From: an uncultured Bacteroidales bacterium
GTDB lineage: Bacteria > Bacteroidota > Bacteroidia > Bacteroidales > Bacteroidaceae
Assembly: GCA_902772585.1 (NCBI GenBank)
Contig: CACYBB010000022.1
Coordinates: forward strand, 1 to 36,804
DNA: 36,804 bases
Direction of reading: 5' to 3'
Shown here: piece by piece, positions 22,611 through 29,548 of the stretch
Layout of the letters: every line of letters starts with the position of its first letter
Numbering within the stretch: position 1 is the first letter of the stretch
Program-made: the position numbers and the translations under genes
The notes under the pieces: model-generated
Seen by the model: only the letters and a program-made list of their open reading frames with translations
Database searches by the model: none
What the model was told of the DNA's origin: nothing

Positions 22611-24371
22611 TTATTTCGTGACTCTCATCCAGTCCACATCCAGCCAACCGCGATCAGCCTTGGCATTGTCCTCTACGCAGACATAGCCGAATTTGGCACC
22701 AATCCACTTGCCTTGGCGCATCTGGAAGGGAGCGCCAGCCTGACGGAACGTCTTGCCGTCCATGCTGTAGGCGAAGGTCACCTGCGGCTTGCCTTCATAG
22801 CCTCCTTTGTTCTTCAGTTTGTCCTTGTCGGGCAGGGTGACGCGCAACAGCAGGTAGATATCCTCGTGGATGCCTGGCTTGTAGTCTATCTTGTCCTCAG
22901 CGGTGGGCTTCAGCGTGGCAATGAGTTCCTCTTCCTGTGCTTTGCCCTTGTCGGCCTGCTTGCAGGTCAGTCGCAACAGTTGGAACTCCTTGCCCACACG
23001 CTTCACGACCAGTGCCGAGTAGTCCAGTCCCATCATGATGATTCCTGCCATCTGTCCGTCAGCCTTCGACGTAAAGCGCACCTTCGTGGTAGCCATAAAC
23101 TCGTCAGCAGGTGTCTTCTGCAACAGCATGTTGGGCACCCCGAAAAGGTTTGATGGCTGATGGCTGAGGGCTGAGGGCGCCTCTTCCATCTTCCCTCTTC
23201 CTTCTTCCATCTTCCCTCTTCCTTCTTCCATCTTGTGTGTAAAGATACGCATGGTGCCGAAGGCGGTGGGTACGCCGAACTTCTCGTCGTAGTTGGCCTG
23301 CCACTGCCACTGCTTGCCTATCGTAGTAGTATTAAACTCATCACTCTCTACCGGATTCACCACCACTGTGCTCGAAGCTTTTGGCTTCTGGAAAGTGGTG
23401 ACCGGTTCCCCGTTCTTTCCCATAATAGGCCAGCCAGTGCTCCAGTCCACAGGGTTCAGATGTACCACACGTCCGTAGGCCTCCTTGTCCTGGAAGTGCA
23501 GAAACCAGTCCTCGCCATATTTCGTATGTACCCAAGCACCCTGGTGAGGGCCATTGATGTTCGTCCTGCCCTGCTGCAACACGATTTTGTGCTCGTATGG
23601 ACCGTATGGCGACCTTGAGCGCATCGCCAACTGGAAACCCTCGGGAACGCCACCTGCCGGACACATAATCCAGTACCAGCCGTCGCGCTTATAGAACTTC
23701 GGACCCTCGCAGGTACGGTTCTCCGTACCGTTGCCGTCAAACACGATGACGGGTTGTCCGATGGGCTTCGTACCGTCGGCACTCATCTCGCGAACTGTCA
23801 GTACCGAGGCATACTTCGCACGACTGTTCGCCCATCCGTTCACCAGATAGCAACGGCCGTCCTCGTCCCATAGCGGTGTAGTGTCTATGTATCCCTGTCC
23901 CTTGATGACGCATACGGGCTGTTCCCACTCGCCGGCAGGGTCGCCGTTCTTCGTCTTCACCATATACACACCGTGGTCAGGGTCACCCCAGTAGATGTAG
24001 TACTGACCTTCGTGAAAGCGGATGCTGGGTGCCCAGACGCCATTGCCGTGCTGAGGCGTAGAGAAGTGCTCCAACAACTTTTCGTCACCCTCGTAGAGGT
24101 TCTTCAGCGCATAGCCCACTATCTCCCAGTTCACCAGGTCCCTGGAGTGCAGGATGGGCAGTCCGGGGGTACACTGGAACGACGATGCCGTCAGGTAGTA
24201 GTCCTCGCCCGACGCTCCCACACAGACGTCAGGGTCTGAGTAGTCCGCATTGATCACTGGGTTGGTGTACGTCCCGTCCCCATTGTCAGGGTTCCACACC
24301 TGCGACTGGTAGGCCTGTGCACAGGCCATCATCGGCAACGCTATCGCTGCCATCAACAAGATTCTTTTCAT
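22611..24371 (-). CDS. Secreted GH43 glycoside hydrolase (xylosidase/arabinosidase type)
   Basis: The ATG at 24371 gives a normal signal peptide ('MKRILLMAAIALPMMACAQA'; a lipoprotein reading at 'MMAC' is possible), so 586 residues; an ATG at 24404 would give 597. The GH43 five-bladed propeller (about 30-340) shows the general base Asp46 ('YSDPDV'), the pKa-modulating Asp163 ('YIDTTP') and the general acid Glu222 ('CEGPKFYKRDGWYWI'). A beta-sandwich (about 345-586) completes the protein, as in GH43 xylosidases. It is likely to cut arabinose or xylose units from plant hemicellulose. Residues about 380-409 ('KMEEGRG' repeats, then 'APSALSHQPSNL') are encoded by heptamer repeats and interrupt the sandwich. 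No SusC/SusD genes are nearby. Confidence 0.9.
   Translation of the reverse strand: MKRILLMAAIALPMMACAQAYQSQVWNPDNGDGTYTNPVINADYSDPDVCVGASGEDYYLTASSFQCTPGLPILHSRDLVNWEIVGYALKNLYEGDEKLLEHFSTPQHGNGVWAPSIRFHEGQYYIYWGDPDHGVYMVKTKNGDPAGEWEQPVCVIKGQGYIDTTPLWDEDGRCYLVNGWANSRAKYASVLTVREMSADGTKPIGQPVIVFDGNGTENRTCEGPKFYKRDGWYWIMCPAGGVPEGFQLAMRSRSPYGPYEHKIVLQQGRTNINGPHQGAWVHTKYGEDWFLHFQDKEAYGRVVHLNPVDWSTGWPIMGKNGEPVTTFQKPKASSTVVVNPVESDEFNTTTIGKQWQWQANYDEKFGVPTAFGTMRIFTHKMEEGRGKMEEGRGKMEEAPSALSHQPSNLFGVPNMLLQKTPADEFMATTKVRFTSKADGQMAGIIMMGLDYSALVVKRVGKEFQLLRLTCKQADKGKAQEEELIATLKPTAEDKIDYKPGIHEDIYLLLRVTLPDKDKLKNKGGYEGKPQVTFAYSMDGKTFRQAGAPFQMRQGKWIGAKFGYVCVEDNAKADRGWLDVDWMRVTK
23151..23231. repeat. Heptamer arrays inside the GH43 gene
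   Basis: Four units TGATGGC, TGATGGC, TGAGGGC, TGAGGGC (23151-23178), a 4-nt gap, then seven units CTTCCAT, CTTCCCT, CTTCCTT, CTTCCAT, CTTCCCT, CTTCCTT, CTTCCAT (23183-23231). The second array has a 21-nt super-period, so its translation on the minus strand repeats as KMEEGRG. The frame is kept through both arrays. Confidence 0.85.
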
Positions 24372-24438
24372 TGTCTGATACATATTTTTGATTTGTTCTG
24401 TCATTATTAACGAGAATATGCGTTCTTTATTGTTTTAT

Positions 24439-24861
24439 CTATGATAATTTTCTTGCCATCTCCCACCCTCGCAACATGGCGAACCAGTCGATGCTGGTGA
24501 TACCGTTCTCTTGAATGGCCATCGCAGCACCGAGGGCTATCCAGCGGGCTGGGCTCTCCGAAGGAATACCCAATGGCTCGTCTGGATGAATACCTGTCAG
24601 CCTGCTGACGTTCTCCACATACGCCTTCGAATTGTTCTCGTTGGGTGGCGCCCACTTGTTCACGATGGCCCTGATGGTGTACAGCCTATACGTATGGTAG
24701 TAGGTACGGGTGAGCAGCTTAAATGCTGCTCGCCACCCATACACTAAGTTCTCAAACTGGCAGAAAGACGGGTCTGTCTGCTCTCGTTTCAATCCCTGCC
24801 ACTGATCCTTCGAACGTCGGATATTCAGTGGATTATTGTTTCTAATTCCTCTTGGTAACAT
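24439..24861 (-). CDS. Lysozyme-like 'structural protein P5' family
   Basis: A 140-residue protein with the pattern 'RGIRNNNPLNIRRSKDQWQGL', 'FCQFENLVYGWRAAFKLLTRTYY', 'TIRAIVNKWAPPNENNSKAYVENVSRLTGI'. Bacteroidetes proteins of this type are labelled structural protein P5 and lie in phage-like or accessory clusters; the pattern resembles phage-associated muramidases or transglycosylases. No signal peptide is seen. It follows the primase-helicase gene by 2 nt and is the last gene of the module. The GH43 gene begins 34-67 nt downstream with no visible promoter or terminator between. Confidence 0.7.
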   Translation of the reverse strand: MLPRGIRNNNPLNIRRSKDQWQGLKREQTDPSFCQFENLVYGWRAAFKLLTRTYYHTYRLYTIRAIVNKWAPPNENNSKAYVENVSRLTGIHPDEPLGIPSESPARWIALGAAMAIQENGITSIDWFAMLRGWEMARKLS

Positions 24862-24863
24862 AA

Positions 24864-27239
24864 TTACGATTTCTTGTTTTTCTGTTTTTTCATTTCTTCT
24901 CTCTCTTCAGAAGTCAGTTTTTTAAAACTGAAATCTGACATCTGAATCACATAGTCACGACTTTGCCATGTCGATATCATCTTACGTGCTCGCTCAGCGT
25001 CTAAACCTTTTTGTTGTCTGACACGCTTCGCATCGTCCAGCGTAAATTGAGTTGGCAACGAGTCCAGCAGACTCTCGGGGCCACGCTTTGATATCTGTAC
25101 ATCACTATCTGCCGAACGAATACTATCACCCCAAAACTTCATCTTCAGATAGAGGTCATAGAATAGGCTCCATCGACAGAAATCCTCAATACTTTTCTCC
25201 CACTTCATACCATTGGCCGCATAGAGCAGACAGGCCTTACGAAATGCGTGTACGAGGGCACGGTGTGACAGGTTGTCGAATACCGTATCTTGCGACAGAC
25301 GGGCAAAATCGGCACATTCCGCTTTCAGTCTACTAGCCAGTTTCATGGCCTGTTGACAGACATTTACCCCCGTAGCCTCCTTCAGGTTGTCAATATAGGG
25401 CTTCAGTGACTCGTCGTACACCTCGTCATAGTCACCAAACACCGGTATGTCGGAACCAATCTCGCAATCAGGAATAGTAGCCAGACAGAGTCGTGAAATT
25501 GGTCCGTCCGTCACCACGTGCCTAAAGTACTTCAAAGCCTTTGGCACGGTGGTATTCGCATTCCAATTCAGATGCAGACTACCCGACCCCATAACGCTCT
25601 GCGTTGAAGCGCGATCACTACCGAAGTCGTTCTCCTCATCGTCATTTTGCTTCATGACGGTAAACTGGTTGTTGCGACCTGTCGCACCCTCAACCTTGTC
25701 CCATTGCTCCAACTCGTTCAGACGGACGTAGAGCGGAGCACCCTGAGCATCCTCCATGCGTTGCACCAATGCTGCCTTGGTAATATCCGACTTGATGGTC
25801 TGTATCACGAGGTCAGCAGGTCGTTGGGGCTTTTGTTTGTTGTTGGCCTTATTGTTATACTCCTCGTTAAACTTCTTCAGGCGCTCACGATTCATCTCGT
25901 CACGCCGTTTGATGTCGGCAATGATATGCGTCAGAGGTTGCTTTGTACAGATATCTTTACCCATACCTGTTCCTGCAATAATCAGACAGTTGATACGCAG
26001 TTCTCGCACCTGATTGTCTACATACTTGAACGAAAGGTGCTTGGGATACGTTGCTAGTGCAGGGAACATCGCCTGAGCCACCGTAGCCTGATACAGACTG
26101 GGAGTATTCTTCGTCACCGCCTTCACTAGCCGAGGCAGGTTTGAGGGCATGACGGGTGGTTCGTTGCTAGCAAACATTCTCGACAGGGCATTTTGATGAC
26201 TCCCTCCTGATATGGCGTTTGCAAGCCCCTGGCTATTCTCTCCTTGGTGCGTAGCCGTAAACCTTCTTTTGCTCTCCTTGAAGATGCGTTTCTGTACCAT
26301 AGAAAGAGGCTTGTTCCTATCGAGATACTTTGCGTAGAAGTCAGCAACTAGCGTCTGAATATTTTCGTCTTGCCAATTATCGGGCATCAGTTCTTTCAGT
26401 ACACCCAACGTCTCTGCCTGTGTCAGCAGTTGATTGCAGTGGCTCAGCACCAGTTTCACCGTGTTATGACGGCCACCCTCGTTGACGAAGTCATCATCCG
26501 TCAGACCCTCTTCTTTCATACACTCATGGAATATCAGTCTCGTGCGCTCGTCGGCCTCTACAAGTGATACATGGAGATTATCCGAGCCATTTGCGTTCAC
26601 CTTACCAGTGTTTCGTTGCTCAGTAGTTCTGTATTTTCGTATTTCCTCTTCCTTAAGGATGGCCGGATGCAACTCATCACTGAACATCAGTTCTTCATCA
26701 ATATACAGGATATACTCCCGACAGGGCAGATAGACGGCTCGCTCCGCTTCGTGTACGGCCTTGTCATACTCGACATCGCCCATCTCATGACTGAGCCACA
26801 CCTGTGCCTGCTGGCGGTCTAAGCCTTCTGGAATGTCGAATAGTACATGACCACCCGTACCACTTACCGAACGGTTCACCATGTTGATACCCAATTCACG
26901 CTCGCGTCCCATCAGGCGACGGGCATAGAGTTCCACAAAGTTCGGGCAACTGTCCAGATCGACGACGGCCTTACCAGAGTCCACAGGCACACCCTCGTTG
27001 CTTTTGTAACCTTTCACAAAGTGTGCATGCGGTGTGTAGAAAGCATCACCCAGTTTCAGTTCAGCCTTCATAGTCTTGTATTCCTCCTTCGTCAGTTCGC
27101 CCCGACGATGTTGCTCCAGAATGTCAGTCAGTTCACTACAAATCCTGCCCGCCTTGTCCACTCTCTCATAGAAACCTTCGACCGTGGCGGGCACGGTCTT
27201 AGGCTTCCTTATGTTGTCTCCTAAATCTATTCTTGACAT
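24864..27239 (-). CDS. Primase-helicase-like protein (BT4734/DUF3987 type)
   Basis: The ATG at 27239 is preferred over an upstream TTG, giving 791 residues. The N-terminal half looks like a divergent archaeo-eukaryotic primase: 'AVVDLDSC' with the Asp94/Asp96 pair, 'SVSGTGGHVLF' (Ser126 to His131), and 'AVHEAERAVYLPCREYILYIDEE' (about 160-183). The C-terminal half looks like a helicase: Walker A 'IIAGTGMGKD' (about 420-429, Asp in place of Ser/Thr), a possible Walker B 'LYVRLNELEQ' and an arginine-rich 'ISRLCLATIP'. Such fusions start replication of phages and plasmids. The last codons ('QMSDFSFKK') are made of heptamers CTGAAAT/CTGACAT. The assignment rests on motifs and context. Confidence 0.7.
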   Translation of the reverse strand: MSRIDLGDNIRKPKTVPATVEGFYERVDKAGRICSELTDILEQHRRGELTKEEYKTMKAELKLGDAFYTPHAHFVKGYKSNEGVPVDSGKAVVDLDSCPNFVELYARRLMGRERELGINMVNRSVSGTGGHVLFDIPEGLDRQQAQVWLSHEMGDVEYDKAVHEAERAVYLPCREYILYIDEELMFSDELHPAILKEEEIRKYRTTEQRNTGKVNANGSDNLHVSLVEADERTRLIFHECMKEEGLTDDDFVNEGGRHNTVKLVLSHCNQLLTQAETLGVLKELMPDNWQDENIQTLVADFYAKYLDRNKPLSMVQKRIFKESKRRFTATHQGENSQGLANAISGGSHQNALSRMFASNEPPVMPSNLPRLVKAVTKNTPSLYQATVAQAMFPALATYPKHLSFKYVDNQVRELRINCLIIAGTGMGKDICTKQPLTHIIADIKRRDEMNRERLKKFNEEYNNKANNKQKPQRPADLVIQTIKSDITKAALVQRMEDAQGAPLYVRLNELEQWDKVEGATGRNNQFTVMKQNDDEENDFGSDRASTQSVMGSGSLHLNWNANTTVPKALKYFRHVVTDGPISRLCLATIPDCEIGSDIPVFGDYDEVYDESLKPYIDNLKEATGVNVCQQAMKLASRLKAECADFARLSQDTVFDNLSHRALVHAFRKACLLYAANGMKWEKSIEDFCRWSLFYDLYLKMKFWGDSIRSADSDVQISKRGPESLLDSLPTQFTLDDAKRVRQQKGLDAERARKMISTWQSRDYVIQMSDFSFKKLTSEEREEMKKQKNKKS

Positions 27240-27259
27240 ATTCAAAGATGATTAAAGTG

Positions 27260-27586
27260 TTAGGCATTATCCAGAATATACTCATCCACCAAGGTTTGCT
27301 TAGCCTGGTCCTTGTCTCTCTCCATAGCCGTCAGCATATGGCCTATACCCATACTCAGCGGATACTTCTCGCGCCACAACAGGTGCTTGTCCGACTTCCA
27401 CAGGGTACCATAGTCTGTGTCTCTCACCTTGCGGTAACTGACATTCTTCGGCACCTTACGGTTCCATAGCTTCAGGGTTAATACATGGGTCTGCTGGTCA
27501 ATATACAGTCTACCCTCGAACGATTCACCTCTCAACAGTCCAGCAACAACGGCCAGAAAATTCTCAATAAAAATAAACTTTTTCAT
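27260..27586 (-). CDS. Hypothetical protein of the replication-like module
   Basis: A 108-residue soluble protein, 'MKKFIFIENFLAVVAGLLRGESFEGRLYID...' then basic 'LWNRKVPKNVSYRKVRDTDYGTLWKSDKHLLWREKYPLSM' and an acidic end. No known motif is seen. It starts with ATG, lies 20 nt before the primase-helicase start and probably shares its transcript. Its mixed charge and context would suit a DNA-metabolism accessory protein, but that is only a guess. Confidence 0.6.
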   Translation of the reverse strand: MKKFIFIENFLAVVAGLLRGESFEGRLYIDQQTHVLTLKLWNRKVPKNVSYRKVRDTDYGTLWKSDKHLLWREKYPLSMGIGHMLTAMERDKDQAKQTLVDEYILDNA

Positions 27587-27689
27587 AATCTTGTCGATAG
27601 TTTGTGAGTGAAGGCTTTGTGTCGGAATTGGCCATATTTCACTCTAGAGACTTCCTCCACTCGTCACCTTCGACTCGATTATTCTCTTT

Positions 27690-27983
27690 TTACAATGCCT
27701 GGATATCAGTTATGTAATACATATTCTCATGGCGTTCCTCACCGTTCTTGTCCTGCCACGTGCGGTGCTTCCAGAAGCCCTTCACCACGTACAGTTTGTT
27801 GGGGTCGTACTGGGTGTCGCGGTTCTTCGATGCCAGTTCTCCCGTCATCTCACCGTAGAAGATGTCACCACCATGTTTCATCGTCACACCACGGCTCTTA
27901 AAGTACTCCATCGTGCCGTCCTGTCTCTGATACTGGCGCTCAGAGTATGCGCCAACCTCTTGAATGAAAATTGTTTTTTCCAT
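27690..27983 (-). CDS. Small protein, possibly OB-fold/SSB-like
   Basis: A 97-residue protein. The ending 'KLYVVKGFWKHRTWQDKNGEERHENMYYITDIQAL' has the strand-turn-strand pattern of single-stranded-DNA-binding proteins (a strand, 'DKNGEER', then a strand with aromatic residues). Position next to a primase-helicase gene agrees with that. Residues 1-40 are hydrophilic. The call is tentative; an alternative is a DUF3127-like or unrelated beta protein. Confidence 0.55.
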   Translation of the reverse strand: MEKTIFIQEVGAYSERQYQRQDGTMEYFKSRGVTMKHGGDIFYGEMTGELASKNRDTQYDPNKLYVVKGFWKHRTWQDKNGEERHENMYYITDIQAL

Positions 27984-28034
27984 ACTGTTTTGTTTTTAAA
28001 AATGTTGAATAAAAAAATTACTATAATTTGTTTC

Positions 28035-28283
28035 TTAGAACAAAATCTCTTTCGTGCCTCGCTGGCGCACTACGCCCCCATTAGCCAGTCCCGCATTCTT
28101 CATGCCGTCGCTCATCTCCCATTCAGGACATATCGAGCGAGCCTCCACCGCCTCTCCTGTCAGTTTGCAATAACGGATACCTTCCTGGTACTTCTTGTGC
28201 TGACAACTCATGCACCCCTTGTTAATCCAAGTGCCTCGGGCATTACGCACCTGCTCCAGCTGTTGTTGTTTTCTTATTGCCAT
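28035..28283 (-). CDS. Small four-cysteine (zinc-ribbon-like) protein
   Basis: An 82-residue protein with Cys24, Cys27, Cys39 and Cys52 in 'CMSCQHKKYQEGIRYCKLTGEAVEARSICPEW', which suggests zinc binding. The surroundings are basic ('MAIRKQQQLEQVRNARGTW', end 'VVRQRGTKEILF'), suiting nucleic-acid or protein contact. It is the first gene after the internal promoter and terminator of the module. No named family is recognised. Confidence 0.65.
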   Translation of the reverse strand: MAIRKQQQLEQVRNARGTWINKGCMSCQHKKYQEGIRYCKLTGEAVEARSICPEWEMSDGMKNAGLANGGVVRQRGTKEILF

Positions 28284-28375
28284 AACTCTTTTGTTTTTTT
28301 GTTGATAAATAATGTTCGTGTGCGAACCAGCATCTTTGTGGGTTTATCGAGCCACTTGACTGCTGATTGACGATG

Positions 28376-28383
28376 CAAAGTTA
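28376..28383 (-). promoter_or_regulatory. Promoter -7 box of the primase module
   Basis: TAACTTTG on the minus strand fits TAnnTTTG; the -33 place has only TTTC (near 28407-28410). The start would be near 28370, a leader of about 85 nt before the four-Cys gene. It lies directly after an intrinsic terminator. Confidence 0.6.
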
Positions 28384-28388
28384 GGGAC

Positions 28389-28421
28389 AAAAAAAGAGCG
28401 ACAGAAGAAATCTTCCGTCGC
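28389..28421 (-). terminator. Terminator of the S24 gene
   Basis: On the minus strand GCGACGGAAG pairs with CTTCTGTCGC (10 bp, one mismatch; 28421-28412 with 28407-28398) with a 4-nt loop, followed by a run of seven T (28395-28389). It separates the S24 transcript from the next promoter. Confidence 0.8.
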
Positions 28422-28423
28422 TG

Positions 28424-28526
28424 TAGAGTTTCTGAGAGTTTTGCGTAGAGTTTAACAGTTTTCTGAGAGTTTTTGCCCCAAAGAGCCAAAATCATGTAGA
28501 GTTTTTGAGAGTTTTCTGAGAGTTTT
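28424..28526. repeat. Helically phased AGTTT repeats
   Basis: Eight copies of AGTTT(T), mostly as GAGAGTTTT or TAGAGTTT, begin at 28427, 28437, 28449, 28457, 28468, 28500, 28510 and 28521. Spacings are about 10-12 nt, with one gap of 32 (three turns), so all lie on about the same face of the helix. They fill the stretch from the S24 stop to the terminator, upstream of the module promoter. An ORF covering this stretch from a GTG is not credible. Confidence 0.75.
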
Positions 28527-29378
28527 TTAGCCACCCTTCAGCAACTCTGTTGTCCTGTTGGCTATCATCAGGTAGTCGTTGAATCGCTTCCCCTTCACAG
28601 GAGCATTCTCTGCATTCCAATACCTGACAGGCTTCGTGAAACTGAGCATTGCCAAACGTTGCAACTCATCACTTTTGGGCAGGTGACTGTGTTGTGGCAC
28701 TTCCACCTTCACCATGTTGCAAAACTTCTCATAGTCGCCATCCTTCACCACGTTAAGGTCAGCCATTGCCCTGTGCACAGCATACCATTGGCGCGCTATC
28801 TTAACCATTGGGGCTATCTCTCTGATTGCCCACGACACTCGCTGCTGAGGAATCTCGTGCGTCTCAGCCATCGCCATCTTCGCCTTCTTAATCATCCTCT
28901 GACAGTCGCGATAGCTCATACGTGGCGCATTTTTGATAATCTCACTGATGCGCCCCACGATTCTCACGTTCATCTTATCCTTCAGCGGTATAGGCGTGTA
29001 GTTACTGTTCTGAGGCACCAGCCAGGGGAAGCCCTCCTCGTCCTCACAATACGTCTTGATGGTCGACTCACCATCTATCGATGCCAACACGATGTCGCCG
29101 TCCTGTGGACAATCATCACATACCACCTTCACCATGTCTCCCTGACAGATGCCCGCATCCTTCATCGAGTCACCCTTTACCCATATCGTAAACTCCAGTT
29201 GCATCGACAACAGGTCCTTAGGCAGCATAATCTTGTCTGGACACTCCCCATACGCTTCTGTAGGTTGTCCACATCTCACCGCCGTGTCGTAGAGTGGCAC
29301 TGGCGTGTCACACAGAAGTGGGTTCCATCCTTGCTCTCTCAGTTTTCTCAGAATCTCTTTCAGTTCTTCTTCGTTCAT
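28527..29378 (-). CDS. UmuD-like S24 protease with extra C-terminal domain
   Basis: A 283-residue protein. Residues 20-145 match UmuD: a predicted Cys36-Gly37 cleavage site ('AVRCGQPTEAYGE'), catalytic Ser71 ('VKGDSMKDAGICQGD') and Lys108 ('DGESTIKTY'). Spacings are 35 and 37, against 36 and 37 in E. coli UmuD (Cys24, Ser60, Lys97). It lacks the N-terminal DNA-binding domain of LexA and CI. About 130 further residues (150-283) hold a helical domain not found in UmuD ('RDCQRMIKKAKMAMAETHE', 'QWYAVHRAMADLNVVKDGDYEKFCNM', 'GKRFNDYLMIANRTTELL'). No umuC-like polymerase gene follows. It probably cleaves itself when DNA is damaged and switches the module; this is inference. Confidence 0.85.
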   Translation of the reverse strand: MNEEELKEILRKLREQGWNPLLCDTPVPLYDTAVRCGQPTEAYGECPDKIMLPKDLLSMQLEFTIWVKGDSMKDAGICQGDMVKVVCDDCPQDGDIVLASIDGESTIKTYCEDEEGFPWLVPQNSNYTPIPLKDKMNVRIVGRISEIIKNAPRMSYRDCQRMIKKAKMAMAETHEIPQQRVSWAIREIAPMVKIARQWYAVHRAMADLNVVKDGDYEKFCNMVKVEVPQHSHLPKSDELQRLAMLSFTKPVRYWNAENAPVKGKRFNDYLMIANRTTELLKGG

Positions 29379-29430
29379 ATCTTTATACCTTTTTTTCGAT
29401 TAGTAATTGTAGTTAATCAGAAATCGGGTA

Positions 29431-29471
29431 CAAATATACAACAGAGGGTGTCCCAAAAGTCGAGACACCCT
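29431..29471 (-). promoter_or_regulatory. S24 promoter with overlapping operator-like palindrome
   Basis: TATATTTG on the minus strand (29438-29431) is an exact -7 box about 50 nt before the S24 ATG. Just upstream, AGGGTGTC (29445-29452) and GACACCCT (29464-29471) form an 8-bp inverted repeat with an 11-nt spacer over the -33 region. It could be an operator for the S24 protein or another repressor. The sequence also resembles ends of insertion sequences, so a relic is possible. Confidence 0.55.
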
Positions 29472-29509
29472 ACTAAACTTTAATATCTTTTAAGAATAAT
29501 GATGTGGAG

Positions 29510-29535
29510 ATGTCAGGACTGTCATCACCTGACAT
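29510..29535. repeat. Inverted repeat after the AbiH gene
   Basis: ATGTCAGG (29510-29517) and CCTGACAT (29528-29535) pair over 8 bp with a 10-nt loop, 14 nt past the abiH stop. It may end the restriction operon transcript. No T run follows on either side. Confidence 0.45.
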
Positions 29536-29548
29536 ATAGGAACACCAA

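Noticed and set aside
28274-28534. An 86-codon minus-strand frame starting with GTG at the S24 stop
   Set aside because: It consists of phased AGTTT repeats, the terminator hairpin and the next promoter; composition is Lys/Ser/Leu monotony with no domain.
29441-29535. Whole insertion sequence between S24 and AbiH
   Set aside because: Only one end-like inverted repeat is present and there is no transposase in the 170-bp gap.
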